DNA of 64,000 bases from Dactylorhiza incarnata (taxonomy: Eukaryota > Streptophyta > Magnoliopsida > Asparagales > Orchidaceae), in contig JAWHQI010000329.1 of assembly GCA_033032865.1 (NCBI GenBank), positions 620,001 to 684,000 of the forward strand. The letters are read 5' to 3'. This document shows positions 11,301-24,700 of the stretch, piece by piece. The notes below the pieces were generated by a model. It was given only the letters and a program-made list of their open reading frames with translations, was not told the origin of the DNA and did no database searches. Numbering within the stretch: position 1 is the stretch's first letter; each line of letters starts with the position of its first letter. A program made the position numbers and the translations under genes.

Positions 11301-14300
11301 GCCAAGATAAGTAACAAACTCTTGGAGTTAAACTTCACTCGGTGTATCTCTGATCATTCAGTCTTTGTCTACAAAAAGGGGGAATGTATCACTATTCTCA
11401 TAGTTTATGTGGATGATATCATAATTACTGGAAATGATGACTGCCACATTACTCAAGTGAAACGGAAATTAGCGTCTGCATTTGAAATCAAGGATTTGGG
11501 CCTCCTTCGATACTTTCTTGGAATTGAGATTGCTCGATTCGCCGGGAAGATTATGATCTCTCAGCGTAAATATGTCCTCGACCTTCTCAGTGAAGTTGGA
11601 TATTTGGGAGTCAAACCTGTGGATAGTCCAGTGGATCCTAATTATGACATTCACAAGGAGACATCTCCAGATCTTGAGAGGAAGTTAGAATTTCAACGTA
11701 TTGTGGGAAAGTTGATTTACCTGACTATCACCCGACCTGATATCTCCTTTGCCGTTAGCCTGGTCAGTCAATTCATGCACAGTCCTAAAGTTCATCATTA
11801 TCAAGCTGTCCTTCGGATCCTCAAATACTTAAAAAAGGAACCCGACAAAGGTATTCTCTTTCATGATCATGGCCACCTTAAGGTCCATGGATACTGCGAC
11901 GCCGATTGGGCTGGTTCTTCTCTGGACAGAAGATCTACGAGTGGTTACTCTATCTTTGTTGGTGGCAACCTCATCTCCTGGAGAAGTAAATAACAAAATG
12001 TCGTTGCTCGTTCCTCCACTGAAGCCGAGTATCGTGCCATTGCTGTCAATCAAGCTGCGATTCATATTGCCAACAATCCCAGTTCTTGAAGCCATGCATC
12101 TTCACTGTGATAATCAAGCTGCGATTCATATTGCCAACAATCCGGTCTTCCATGAGAGGACAAAACACATTGAGATTGATTGCCACTTTGTGCGGGACAA
12201 AATCCAGGACAAGTCTATTTCGATGGTGTTTGTGCCTTCTGAAGATCAACTTGCAGACATGTTCACCAAAGCTGTTTCTGACAAATCACTTCATTCATAC
12301 TCTCTCAGGCTTGGGATGATGGATGCTTATGGTATTAGCTTGAGGGGGGGGGGTGTTAAAATATAAACTAATACCCCCTCACCGGGTGGTGAGTGTATCC
12401 AAGGAGGTGGCTGAATGATTAAGTGATCGGGCCCTGGAGGATTTACGACAAGTTGGAAAACCCTAAGGTATGTAACTACATGATATCGAGTTTACGAATC
12501 CTCATTTTTCATTCGTTCACGTTAAGTGTTTCATGAGATTATAAGCTCAAACTATATAGATCATTTTTAATAACTACTATTGGGAGCAGGGAGCCTAATG
12601 AAGACTGTTGAAGCTCTTGCCCTTTATGTTTTATTACAGTTTTATCGCTTTTGATTATGCATTTATTATGGATTTTATTTGTATTGTGTACCACATGCAT
12701 AAATACCCGTGTGGATTGAGTAATAATAAAGCGCAGAAGAATTTACCTTAGTTTCTCTCTCTCTCTTCACTACTTGCCAACCTCTCTCTTTAGTTCTCCT
12801 AGGGATATGGATTGATAATCCTCTTTTCCCGAACTCCCTACTTAGGTAGCCACAGTTCCAGCTCTGTTATATCTCCGCTATCATCTATACTATTGGAGCC
12901 GCGATCCCGACTCACAAAGTTTGGACCGAATGTTACCTGCCTTGGGATTAGTAAGCATAGACTCTATATTGCCTATAAATACAATTCACAAGCTGCGACA
13001 TGGAGGTCCAACCTCACACTCATGAGTGTATATGAACTCCCCCTCCCAAACTAAAACTGAGCAGGTTTTGAGGAAGAGGATTATGAGTAAAGTAATTTTA
13101 GGCAGCAAGTTTTGAGGAAGAGGATTATGAGTACAGTAATTTTAGGCGAGTAAACTTGTGGTCCGTCAGTGTTGTCTCTTCCCTGTACCCCTGTGTCGTA
13201 TTTATAGGCAACTGAGACTCGTTGGTGGTGCCCAGTTGTCAGTGGGTGAACCCTACCCGCTTGCAAACCTGATCAGGCCGCCGGTCAAGGATAGGCGAGG
13301 TGATGAAAAGATGGGTGAGTTGTTGGAGATTGAGGGAAGTCACTGGCGAGTTGTTGAAGAGGGCATGGCGAGCTCTGGGCGAGTTCCTGGCGAGCTCTGG
13401 GCGAGTTCCTGGCGAGCTCTGGGCGAGTTCCTGGCGAGCTCCTGACGAGTTCCTGGCGAGCTCCTGACGAGTTGGGCGGAGCCTCCATACAGTTGTCCTC
13501 TGGTCAACGGTAAACCCTTGTCATCCGCACTATACTCGCAGAATAAGGGTTATACATCTACATTCAGCCACTTCTCCGATGAACTATTGATAGATTCTAC
13601 CCGATCTATCTTTGCGCGATTGCGTTTTCCGTCTCAGACACTGTTAGCATTTGACGTGAAGCCCTAATCAACGCCCTCTGTGAAAACCTAATCACTCAGT
13701 CGACAACCCAACGACATCCACACGTGCGAGAAACCCGAACGATCAACAATCCTAAGCTTCCAACATGTCGCATCCCATCAGAACCCTTGTCTTCTCACAT
13801 AATCGTTGTTTGTTCATTCACCAATCCAACAAGTGCTCCTTCCACCGCAGAAGCCACAGTCCCCCTCCCGGTAGGCTTTCCACACATTTCCAACAGGTTC
13901 TTACGCTTAACGACATGTTTTTCCGCCTTTTCCTCTGACCCTGCTGGCTCGAGCCCAAGAACAAGTCCTTTCTCTTTGAGCCACACAACAATGCGGTCTC
14001 ACACACGAGCCCCGTTTGCACCGGTTCTCAGTTGAGATTTAATTAATTACTCCATCAATATTACCACAACCAGCCCATTCTCCTTCATCATGGCCTACAA
14101 AACATACAAATCATCCAATCTACGCTACAATCAACTATCCTTTGATTGCTCCCTTTCGTTCGTATCATCCACCTACTTTACACGCGACATCTTACTTTTC
14201 CCCGTCAAAATCCCTATTAGATTCGAGTCACCAAACCATAATGATCGACACTTCTGCTCGTTCGAGTATGACATGCCATCTCCCTACCCATCCTTTCCTC

Positions 14301-17300
14301 ACTCACATTATTACCTCATTGTCGCACTATCCACAAGCTCCCATCTCCAATCCACATTGTTTGCCTTCGACTCGATTACCATTACCAACCAACCGATTAC
14401 CTGCCGCATTAGAGGAAAGGTCATCGAACGCTGTGCCGTCGCCATTAGAATCTCCAAGGAACGATGACAACTCCATTGAACTATTACATAACGCAATGAC
14501 ACTGCTGGATCGGCTAATGGAAAATGAAGCAACTACCAAAGCACAACGACTAGAGGTTAATGTGCAACAACGGTCTGCCAAGACATAAGAGCCTATCAAC
14601 TGCTGTCGGAGCAGCCACCAACTTTTACATATCACACTATCCTCCGGACAACTGTTATACCGCCACCAATCCATACTGTTTCCATCCAACAAATCCCTCC
14701 GCAACCACAGATTTCGACGTCTTCGACTCAACATGCCATTTACCTGCCATCAATCCCAGGTTCCCCTCCTCAGTAGATAGTTTCACTGAAAAGCTTGATT
14801 ATTGCCATCTAGAGTGCCCCATCGTCGAGCCACGACATATATAGGGGTCCCTCTTCTTCAACATCAGTCACCGCACCGCCAATCCATCGACGCGAGCCAC
14901 AACTCTCATCAATTCAATCTTGGTGCAAGCAACGAGCAATCAACGAGCAATCAACATCATGGGATTCTTTCACTCCACCAATGCACATGAGTTGAGCTCA
15001 CATCGAAACGACATCTTAACTTCAGAGACTCGTTATAAGTAGCTCTTTTGCTAGGAAATAAAAGAACCAAAAAATTCTCAGTCTTTCTCCCTTTCCGAGC
15101 TGGAGGACAATCTTGAATTGAAGGAAGGGTGAGATGCTATGGAGACATTCTGGGAGACTAAATTTAGTATAAAGCAGACTAACATTAGGAGTAGGGATGC
15201 TAATCAGGACATTTGAAGCATTTGCCTTCTATATTTTATCACGCTTCTATTATTTTATATTTCACATTTATTGCTTTTGATTTCACATTTATTCTGGGCT
15301 TTATTTTTATTGCGAACCATGGGTATAAACACCCGTGTTGAGAAGTAATAAAGCATGGAAGAATTTATCATAGCGTCTCTCTCTCCCCTCTATTCACCGA
15401 CCCTCTCTCTTATTAGTTCTCTCCTCTTAGAGTTATGGATTGATAGCTCTCAATCCACAAGTTCCTTGCTTAAATAGCCACCGTTTCTTCTTCGTTATAT
15501 CTCTGTCACCATTTTTACCTCCGCCCACCTTCCGACAAACTATTAATACATTAAGGTGATGTTGCATTATTTATTTATATTTTTAGCATCATCTTTACAT
15601 TAAAGTTATACATATTTCGATTTTTCTTCGCTTTAATTATCCATTAAATTGATAAATTTACATTCTTAAGTGCAACACATGTTCATATGAAGAAACCGAT
15701 CGAATTCATCAAGACATCATGAACAATTAGAGCTGATTTGAAGGCCTTTGACAATCACACGCCCTCACTCCGTGCTCTCTGGGCGTGTGCTCTTGAGAAT
15801 TGAATGCTGAGAAGACCAAAACCGTCCCGAGACATTTCTGAAGGAAATGCAGATCTCACACCCCGACACGGACGCCGTGCGCTTTGCCCTTGCGCCCCTC
15901 CATAATGCACAACTGCCGTTCTATGTGAATTTTCATGGTTTAATGTGGGCACTCGCTGAACGCACGCCTAATACGCACAACATGCATCTAGGGTGTGCTC
16001 ACCTCAAGTTACAGTTTTAGGCCTATATACAACTTGCAATGGAAGGAAGCTAATAATTTTGTCTTTGGAGAGTAAAATAGGCAAAATGAGGGAAAAAAGA
16101 GTGTCTTGTGATAGAGAAGTCTTCCATTTTGTAAGGTTTCTATTTATTTCTTTGTTTTCATTATCTCTCTCTATTTCTATGTATCCGATTCTATCATCAA
16201 AATGAATAGCTAATTTCATAAATTGCATGATCTTAATGACCCCTAGAATGGTATTAATCATGCAATTGTTTGATCGTCATTGACTTTTTAATAATATCTT
16301 TGATTTATCTTTGAAGTATATTTTGTTGAATCCACATTTTCGGAATATGATATTTATCTATGAATGTATCTAGAAGATCGAGAGAACCTAGATACGTAGA
16401 GATCACTCAATGATAAAAGGAGGTACGTATGCTTTTGAGCCATAGGGCGACCTAAATCCTCTAGATTATAGTTAAATGTAATAATGGAGTTCACAAATTG
16501 ATAAAGCAACTCTTGGGCCCGTTCATTTCGTGGGAATTTGGAGAAAAATTGAAATTGGGTATCCCAATTCTAATTCCTGTGTTCGTTCGAGGCTTTTTAT
16601 GGACGTAATTTGCTTTCTATCAAAACCCATGTTATTTGGGTTTTTAAAATTTAGGATTTCCCAAAAACCTACCTCATTTGGTTGGTTTTGGAGCCCTAGA
16701 AAGCTGAGTGAGCTTGCTGTAGGTGAACCCCCCGTGCGTTCTTCCTCCCCTCCTGCGTCGACGGTGAAGGGCCTTCTTCCTCCAACGTTGACAAGTGAAG
16801 TTCTTCCGCTGGCGACGAAGGTGAACCACGTGTCTCTCCCTGTGTGAAGCAATCTAGGTATTCCGGCCTTCCGGGTCCTCTGTTCTTCCATTCGAAAGCT
16901 TGTTCCTCTGTGACCTAGGTTTTTTTTCTGCCATCTCATGTTTTCGTGCTTCTCTGTTTTCTTATGGGTTGATATCTGCTGAATCTGTGAAGGAGGAGAG
17001 AATCCATGGCAGATCTGAAATCGTTGGGACGGCTTCACAGTGTTCGCGAGAGACTTGGGGACACTCTTTCTGCTCAATACCAATGAGTTCATATTTCTCA
17101 GTTTAAGAAATTTCAAAAGGCGTTTTTTTTGAGATTCTTCCGAACATATTACTACTTTTTGCTACATGTATCATTAATCTTTTGCTGGATCCTGTTTGGA
17201 AAGATGTTTATGAATTTATCTTACATGCATGGGTTGCTAATGATTAACAGTTTAGGTGATCTTGCTCTTAACTATTCATTTATAGAGAAAAATCTGGTAA

Positions 17301-18689
17301 TAACTTAGATATAGTGCCATCCTCTTATGAGATGAGAGCATATGGTGAGAAATTGAATTTAAATTTTACATAATTATTATTATAGCTTGCATTTTCATTA
17401 CTTAAATATCAATTCCTGCGTTTGAATTTCATCCTGCAGCCTAACAGAATAATTGACAAATTCAATTCCCCACAACGAACAAAAGAATTGGTTTTGGCCA
17501 AATTCCAAAACCTATGAGTTCTTGGTTTTGGACCAAAACCAATTCTCTCTTTTGAAAACCGGCGAAATGAATGGGGCCTTGTGGGGTTCAATTTAGTCGT
17601 TCAACCCAAAGTTATATGATAGTTGTCCTGAGAGAGAAACTATCATAATCGAGGAATTTCCATTGTCTGTATTTATTATTAAAGTCAATGACATAATGTT
17701 TTTACTACTTTTTATCTTTTTAGGGTGATTCTAGATCTAACACTTCTCTCATATTTTCTTCTCTGATAAACTTGTCTATTATATTTCTTCCGAATTCATT
17801 TTCATTTAGTTATAATACTTAATGTTTTATCTGGGCAAATATTAGCAATTTCCGTGGTAGAAGTACTCGACGAAGCCTCGAGGAATACGACATTTGATAT
17901 TTATAATATGCTATACTACAAAGCGACATGTACGATTGCCTTATCAAATTGTAGGAAGGATAACTATCGACCTCATACCGCCGCCGCTCCATCGCGCCTC
18001 GCGTGCGTGGAGCGGCACATCATAAGGCTAGGCCCATAACAGTCTATCCCTCCTCTTGATCCTTCGATCATAACTCTATCTAGTCAACTACTTCATGCAT
18101 ATTCTAACCTTCAATTATGCTCAAATCGCTATAACTCTTTTTTCTTCTTCTACTCCACAATTTTTATAATATAATTGTTTATATAATATAATCATTACTT
18201 AATCTTCTTTTTTAGTTTTGCCATATATCCTTCTCTCATTTTGTCACATTCTAGTTTGATAATTTCTTTACTGTCAAACACATGATCCATACACATAATG
18301 TTATTTTTGTGGTTTCATAAAATGTACCTTTAAGTCTCCGTAACATTGTCTTTTTACATAGTAGTCCTAAGACATTTCTCCATTTTAATCACTCAACCTT
18401 AAATCTAGAGATTATATTCTCATCTATATATCAATCATTCTTCTGAGTAATTTATCCATGATACTTAAACATATCACACATTTTTTTAATATTATAATAT
18501 GATAGAATGATAACAGTTAATATCAACTTTGCTAAAATTGCATATCCTGTATTCAGTCTTTGTTCCACTAGATTTGAATCTCTCATCTTCTAAGCAATAC
18601 CTCCTGTGTTCTAATTTTCACTTAATTCTATAGATTTCTCACAGCTTATAAATATACCATCTACGAAAAACATATATCGAGATATCTCA

Positions 18690-18723
<34 letters not shown>

Positions 18724-21700
18724 TAGCACATATGTAGGTAGTTTGTTGAAGCCACACAATGGTGCTGTGAGAATCTTCATTTAATAAGTATTCTGAGATC
18801 CTTCGCCGAATAATAGTTTAATCCTCTTCACACCCGCTTGTGTAGGCATGTTAGATATTATATTCACATACACAAGGTGCATGTGGCCAGCCTACCTCAT
18901 GCATCATGTGAACACAAATTGACCACCGTAGGTAATGTGGGACACATCATGAGTTTGGTTAGCACCGCATTAACAAGCGTATGATATATGATGCTACAAG
19001 TTGCAACTTAATTGAATTTCAGTGTTGTACATACTTTGTCAATGATGATGCCTCGGAGTAAGAAGTTCTAGATCTCTGGCATTATCCACATAAATACAAT
19101 GATGGCTAGATTGCTATTTTGTTTTTGGTTTCGCCTTCAACTCAGTCGGCTTTGTTGGCAACTGTCATTATTTATTTTATTAGCAAATATGTGCATTTCC
19201 TCAATCAATTTTCAAATGGGATGTACTTGTCATATAATGATCAACATCAGCTAAATTATCACAGGCCATCTCCCAATGAACTCAGAATAAATCCAGATGG
19301 TTCTGCGTCTGATCCTGCTTCATTACAGCGTCGCATTCAAAGCGACTCCCAATTAATGAGTCAGTTGCTGCAGGTAGGCACTTTTGCTTCATGACCGTCT
19401 TGGCTAATAACTCTGTAACTGATTTTACTACATGATTTTGCTTTAAGAAGGCGATTATACTGTTTTTTTAGAGACATACCTGGTTTCAATACCTTCAAAA
19501 TTCCCAGTCATCAGCTAGCTTTCCCTTCTGCCATTAAATTTCATGTTTCTATATAATGATGCAGAGTTCTGAAGATTCTTTCAGCAGAATTAAAGCATAA
19601 TTAAGATATAATCTATTGGCAAAAGTGTTTAGCGATGAGAGTAGCTATTCAGTCTTGTTAACTCATGCAAAACCCTCGGTGGGCTCTATGTATTTGGACA
19701 TAGTGCCTGTTTGGTGCGGTGGAGGCGGTCGTGAACACAATGATCATGAACTGTCATTTGTGAGGCCCGACCTTAACCTTAGAACTGTGGCCGAGTTTAG
19801 GTTCAAAATATGTGTTTCTATGTCGGTTGTCACAATTTTTGTCGTGCCAAACATAAGTTTTATAACAATGATATTTTTGTCCGAACGTACGAGAGCAAAA
19901 TGCCACGCCAAACGGACGTTTGGGCTCTGTTTGGCTCAGCTGATGCGACTGAAGAAGCAGTGGTGGGAAGCAGTGGTGGAATAATCAACTGTTTTGCAGA
20001 GTGGTGGCAGAATCTGTGAAACTGTTTGGAAGAACAACGTTTGCAGTGTTGTTTCGAACGTTTGCAGTGCTGTTTCGAACGGAGAAGTTGTGCGATGTAT
20101 ATTTCATTTTTTTAAAATTTCAAGACAATTATAAAAAAAACATTCATATGCAAGATTTGACCCATTTTTTTCATGGTTAATTTAAGATCTCTAATGGGGC
20201 AAGATTAAGAGAAACTTATGCAGGATCTCTCTTATCAAATGGTGCAAGATTATAGATTAATCATGTTGTCATCACACTCAACAGAGAGCAACGATTCCAA
20301 CCGGAAAAATACATTCAGTTCGCCGGCAGATCTGGAAGGAAAAGAGCAACCCCGACAGATCTGGAAGGAGACAAGATCTTATGCAGGATCTTTGTTCCTA
20401 TCATTCTCTAATCAGATCATCGATAGGTCAGGAAGGAAAAAAGCAATGCTTAGCCTCCGGCGGAAGAAGAAACAGAGAGAACGAGGATCCTACGGCAGAT
20501 CTGGAAGGAAAAAGCAACGCCCAACCTCTGGTGGAAGAAGAAACAAGGAGAACGAGGCTTCTCCAGGGGATCTGGAAGGAGAAAGCAACGTCTAGCCTCT
20601 GGCAGTCTGGCGCGTAGAAACTCGCGGAAGCGAGAGAAGAAACGCCATCTCCGCGATTTTGGACCATGAAATTATTTTGCGACTCCAAATCGCTAAAATT
20701 TTCACTATTTGGCGCAGTGGCTGTTTGCACTGCTGCACGTGAAATCTTTGTTTGGCGGGGCGGTGGAGTAAATAGCGGTGTGCCGCTCTGAAAACGCTCC
20801 GCCAAACAGAGCCTTAGTGTTCATCAACAAGCTTACGTATAGTTCTTGTAGAAAGGTAAGATAAAACCTTGATATGACCTATATTTGTCTAATATATACA
20901 AGCCACTCATCCTTTGTCTGATGTAATGTTATCAATAGCTTGGCCTAAATTGCAAATCAAAAGACATAATGATGTAGGGTAGGTTAACAATGATGTATGC
21001 CATAATACGCAGCCCTATGTGGAATGCAGTGCACCTACCGACAAGTCTTAATGTGGGCGCAAATGCAATTGACAGTCCAATTTTAATTAATAATTAATAA
21101 TTCATTAAAATAAAACGTAACCAGATGCATAATTATTCACAAAAAATTTAATTGGAAAGCAAATGTTGGCTCACACACAATTGAGGCGCAATTATTTTAA
21201 ACGCGCGCCGAATACGTCCTGCAAGTTAGGCAATTTCACAGAAAACACTGTTTATAATAACTGCGTCCCACTAAATATAGTACAAATATCAATAACAGAA
21301 GACTTAAACACCAAAATACGGCTTACACGCGTAGGGGTGACAAATCACAATAAAGGTAGAGTTCCGAGGGATACTGGCTCCAACTGAGTGGTGACTGTTG
21401 ATGGTGGTAACTAGTGGGAGGGTCGGATGCTGCTATAGCTGGAGGGGAAAGTCGGGATGTAACTAGGAGAAAGGCGTGTGGGCTTACATGACTGGGTTGA
21501 GCGTGGAGAATGGTGCAAGGTCTGGATGAATAAGAGGGCTTGGGAAATAGTTAGGGAGGCGAATGAGAGGTGGACTTGGGAAAAAAGGGATTCTATGGTG
21601 GTGACAAGCGACGGGATGGACGACTCGTGAGGTGGCAGAGCTTGCAGATCGTAGAATCGAAGGTCCTGGCTTGCAGAATCGACGAGGTCGTGGATTGTGA

Positions 21701-24700
21701 AATAGAAGGAGTCGACTGCAGGGAGGATGCGAGTGTGGGTTGCGGGAGAAGGCGGGGGATGCAAACGAGAGGTCGATGGGAATGGAGGCTAAGGAAGACG
21801 ATGGAAACCCAAGGAGTCGCACATGCGGGCGCTCTCGGTGTCGCACCGGGAGGATATCAACAGTTCCGTAACTGGTCTGAAACCACGATGCCTCTCTAAA
21901 CTGCTGCCTGCACACATATATTCTACATTACTGAAATATGACATCCGGATTGGATGACTCATAATGGCCGAACTGATTGGGTGTTAAATACAACTCGAAA
22001 GATAAAAGTAAATACATGAAAATGACTCGGAACGACCATCCAGACGCATCGGTGGACTCAGATTGTCTGGATTGGTAGCAGTTCACCGCCTCTTGCAGGA
22101 ATACACATACGCGGGCCGACGATCTCCGTCACCTCCCCCCAACTTGAAAGAATTCATCTCCAGTGAGTGAAGATGGTCGTACACTCGGCGTAGCCTAGGG
22201 GAGAGTCGCTCGAGCTCCTATGAGGAAATCTAAGTATCATCTGAGAATAGACGACCGCTCCAACGAGCAAGATATCGTAGTGTATCTCGCCCGTATACGA
22301 CTCTGAAGTCATGTGCAACAATCTGAAGTTTGTCTCTGACAGTCGTTGTCAGCTCTGCGTAAGATGTATCTCCGTCTGAAAACTGAACTGGTGGAACCAT
22401 CGATGGTGCGAGGTGACCCTCATGGTGGGACTCGTTAAGCTGAGGTTGGGGTGGAGTGGACGAAAGTGAGGGATGCTGTTACTTAGGCATGGGAGTGGGG
22501 AAGGGGCCTACATACACACACTCCATGTAGTAAGGCGTTAAGTCCTCTACATTGAATACTCGGTTTATCCCTATATTTTGAGGAATGTCGATCTCATATG
22601 CATTAGTTCCATATCACTGTATATGGACCATTTGACGAGCGTTTAATTTTTTGCTGTTCCATGTGAGAACCTCTCAGATCGTATGTGAATCATCACCTGC
22701 TCTCCAGTTTCAAAATTTTGATCCTTCCTGTGCTTATCTGCTCGAGCTTTATAATAATCATTACTCATTGCAATTTTCTTTCTGATTGACTCATGAAATG
22801 CATGCAAATGCTGAATGAAAGTCTGATGGCGCACACGTTTATTCCCGTAGGAGGCGGTGAACCCTTGCCCGGACGACCGATCCGAGCCTACAGTCGCGTC
22901 CGGATCGTCATTGCGAGTCGATTTACTATATTTATTTATGTATTTTGAGTTTTATTTGGCGCCCGATCGGTCCGGACGTTATGAGTCGTCCGATTCAGGA
23001 TGCCCTAGGTAGGTTTTGTTATAAATAGGCGGATTGGTGGCTGATTAGGGATCAGAGGATTGCGCTTTGTGCGATCCGCTGGTCTTCTCGGTGGACTCCG
23101 AGCGGTGCCCTCCTCGTGCGTGACTCCAGCTGCAAGCTTCCCTCTCGCCGATCTTACTCCAGCCCCCTCCACCTCCCCGCGCTACCTCTACAACCACTCC
23201 CACCTCCAGCCGATCCTAGTCCAGCCCCTTCCACATCCCAGCGCTACCTTTACAGCCCCTCCATCCTCCCAGCGCTACCTCTTCCGTCCCTCCCACATCC
23301 AGCCGGTCCTACTCCAGCCACCCCCACCTCCCAGCGCCACCTCTACAACCCCCCCCCCCCCCCACATCCAGCCGGTCCTACTCCAGCCACCCCACCTCCC
23401 AGCGCCACCTCTACAGTCCCTCCCACATCCAGCCGATCCTATTCTAGCCAACCCCACCTCCCAGCGCCACCTCTACAGCCCCTCACACACCCTGCCGACC
23501 CTGTTCTAGCCAGCCCACATTCCTGCACTTCCACCGCCCCTTCGCCCCTTCCCGTCCAGCCCCAATAAGCCCCTCCCGCCGCCTCCTCGTCTTCCTCCCA
23601 GCTGAAACCTTTAGGAGTCCGCAATCAGCCCTCATTCATCGCTACCAGCACACGTGATCGTGGTAATAGTTATTTCTTTTATTGTTGTTTATTTTGGGCA
23701 AACTGTACTGTGGTGGATGCTGATTTTATTGTGCTAGTATTTTATTTGTCGTACAATTTGTGGGACCTATTCTGCGCACGCTTAAAATTATTTGCGCATC
23801 TATCGTTTGCAAAGTTAATATTTACTCTCCTTTAATTAAGTAATTGTGAATGCACGTGCCCTGTTGACAACTCTATAATAATTAATTATTTGCTGCAATT
23901 TTGAGCGGACCACCTTTACTCTTGCATTACCCCCATCACATTTAGGCCTGCATTTAGCGAGTCCACCCTGAGTCGACCTACCACTGCATCAAAGTCTTTG
24001 CTGACTCACTGTGTAACAACCCGTAATCCGCCACAATTTAAATCTTTTATTTGAAGCAGGTTTTCACAATAATATAGCGCAACAAATTCAGTATAAAGCA
24101 CATGAGAGGTACCAGCAGAAAACATAAAATAATTTTCCATTCATTAAAACATAAAGTACACTATACAGACGGTAGTAAAACTCTAATTTAAGCTATATCA
24201 AAACTCTAACCCGTGCTCGTATCACATCCTCCCTTTGCTTCCTTTATGCCTCCACAGGTAACCTCCTAGCGAGGCCTGGTATGCTGGCTGTTTGATCCTA
24301 AAAAGAAAAATCAACAATCAGTTAGTGTAGAAAACTAAGTGAGTTCGTTACCTCTTCAACCGCACTATAGACAAACACGAAGAGTTAACATCAATATGCA
24401 GTTATATATATGAACATGTGCAATAGGAAAAGTGAAACAACAAAGTAAGCAGTACAAGTACATTAGAAGTAGCATGACTGACTCATGAAATGCATGCAAA
24501 TGCTGAATGAATGTCTTTGCTGACTCACTGTGTAACGACCGTAATCCGCCACAATTTAAATCTTTTATTTAGAGCAGGTTTTCACAATAATATAGCGCAA
24601 CAAATTCAGTATAAAGCACATGAGAGGTACCGGGAGAAAATATAAAATAATTTTCCATTCATTAAAACATAAAGTACAATATACAGACGGTAGTAAAACT

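Larger units (their letters stand above)
7496..12471 (+). mobile_element. Ty1/Copia retrotransposon with very short LTRs (Tos17-like size)
   Basis: 5' LTR 7496-7634, a primer-binding-site-like TGGTATCCGAGG at 7635 (initiator-Met tRNA type), gag, protease, integrase, reverse transcriptase and RNase H in Copia order, a G-rich polypurine tract at 12343-12353, and a 3' LTR from 12354. The two LTRs differ at only two positions over about 118 bp, yet the coding region has several stops and frameshifts. No target duplication was identified; the 3' LTR lacks the last 20 or so bases found in the 5' LTR. It sits in DDI1 intron 3, same strand as the gene. Confidence 0.85.
12534..15512 (+). mobile_element. 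Non-autonomous LTR element (LARD-like)
   Basis: Two related direct repeats of about 350-380 bp, roughly 12534-12885 and 15130-15512, share long blocks including TAAATACCCGTGT / TAAACACCCGTGT, AGTAATAAAGC, a CT-rich run and TGGATTGATA. They are clearly diverged, so the element is old. A polypurine-like AAGGAAGGG directly precedes the right copy, after the GAGCTGGAGGACAAT sequence typical of gypsy 3' ends. The 2.2-kb interior lacks pol motifs; a Pro/Ser/Thr-rich frame at 14142-14588 ends with a possible gag relic ([18 protein letters not shown]). Confidence 0.55.

Noticed and set aside
23060..23568. Pro-rich 150-codon frames that could look like an extensin-like protein
   Set aside because: They are produced by the 60-bp minisatellite, which is open in more than one frame, and lie in an LTR copy.
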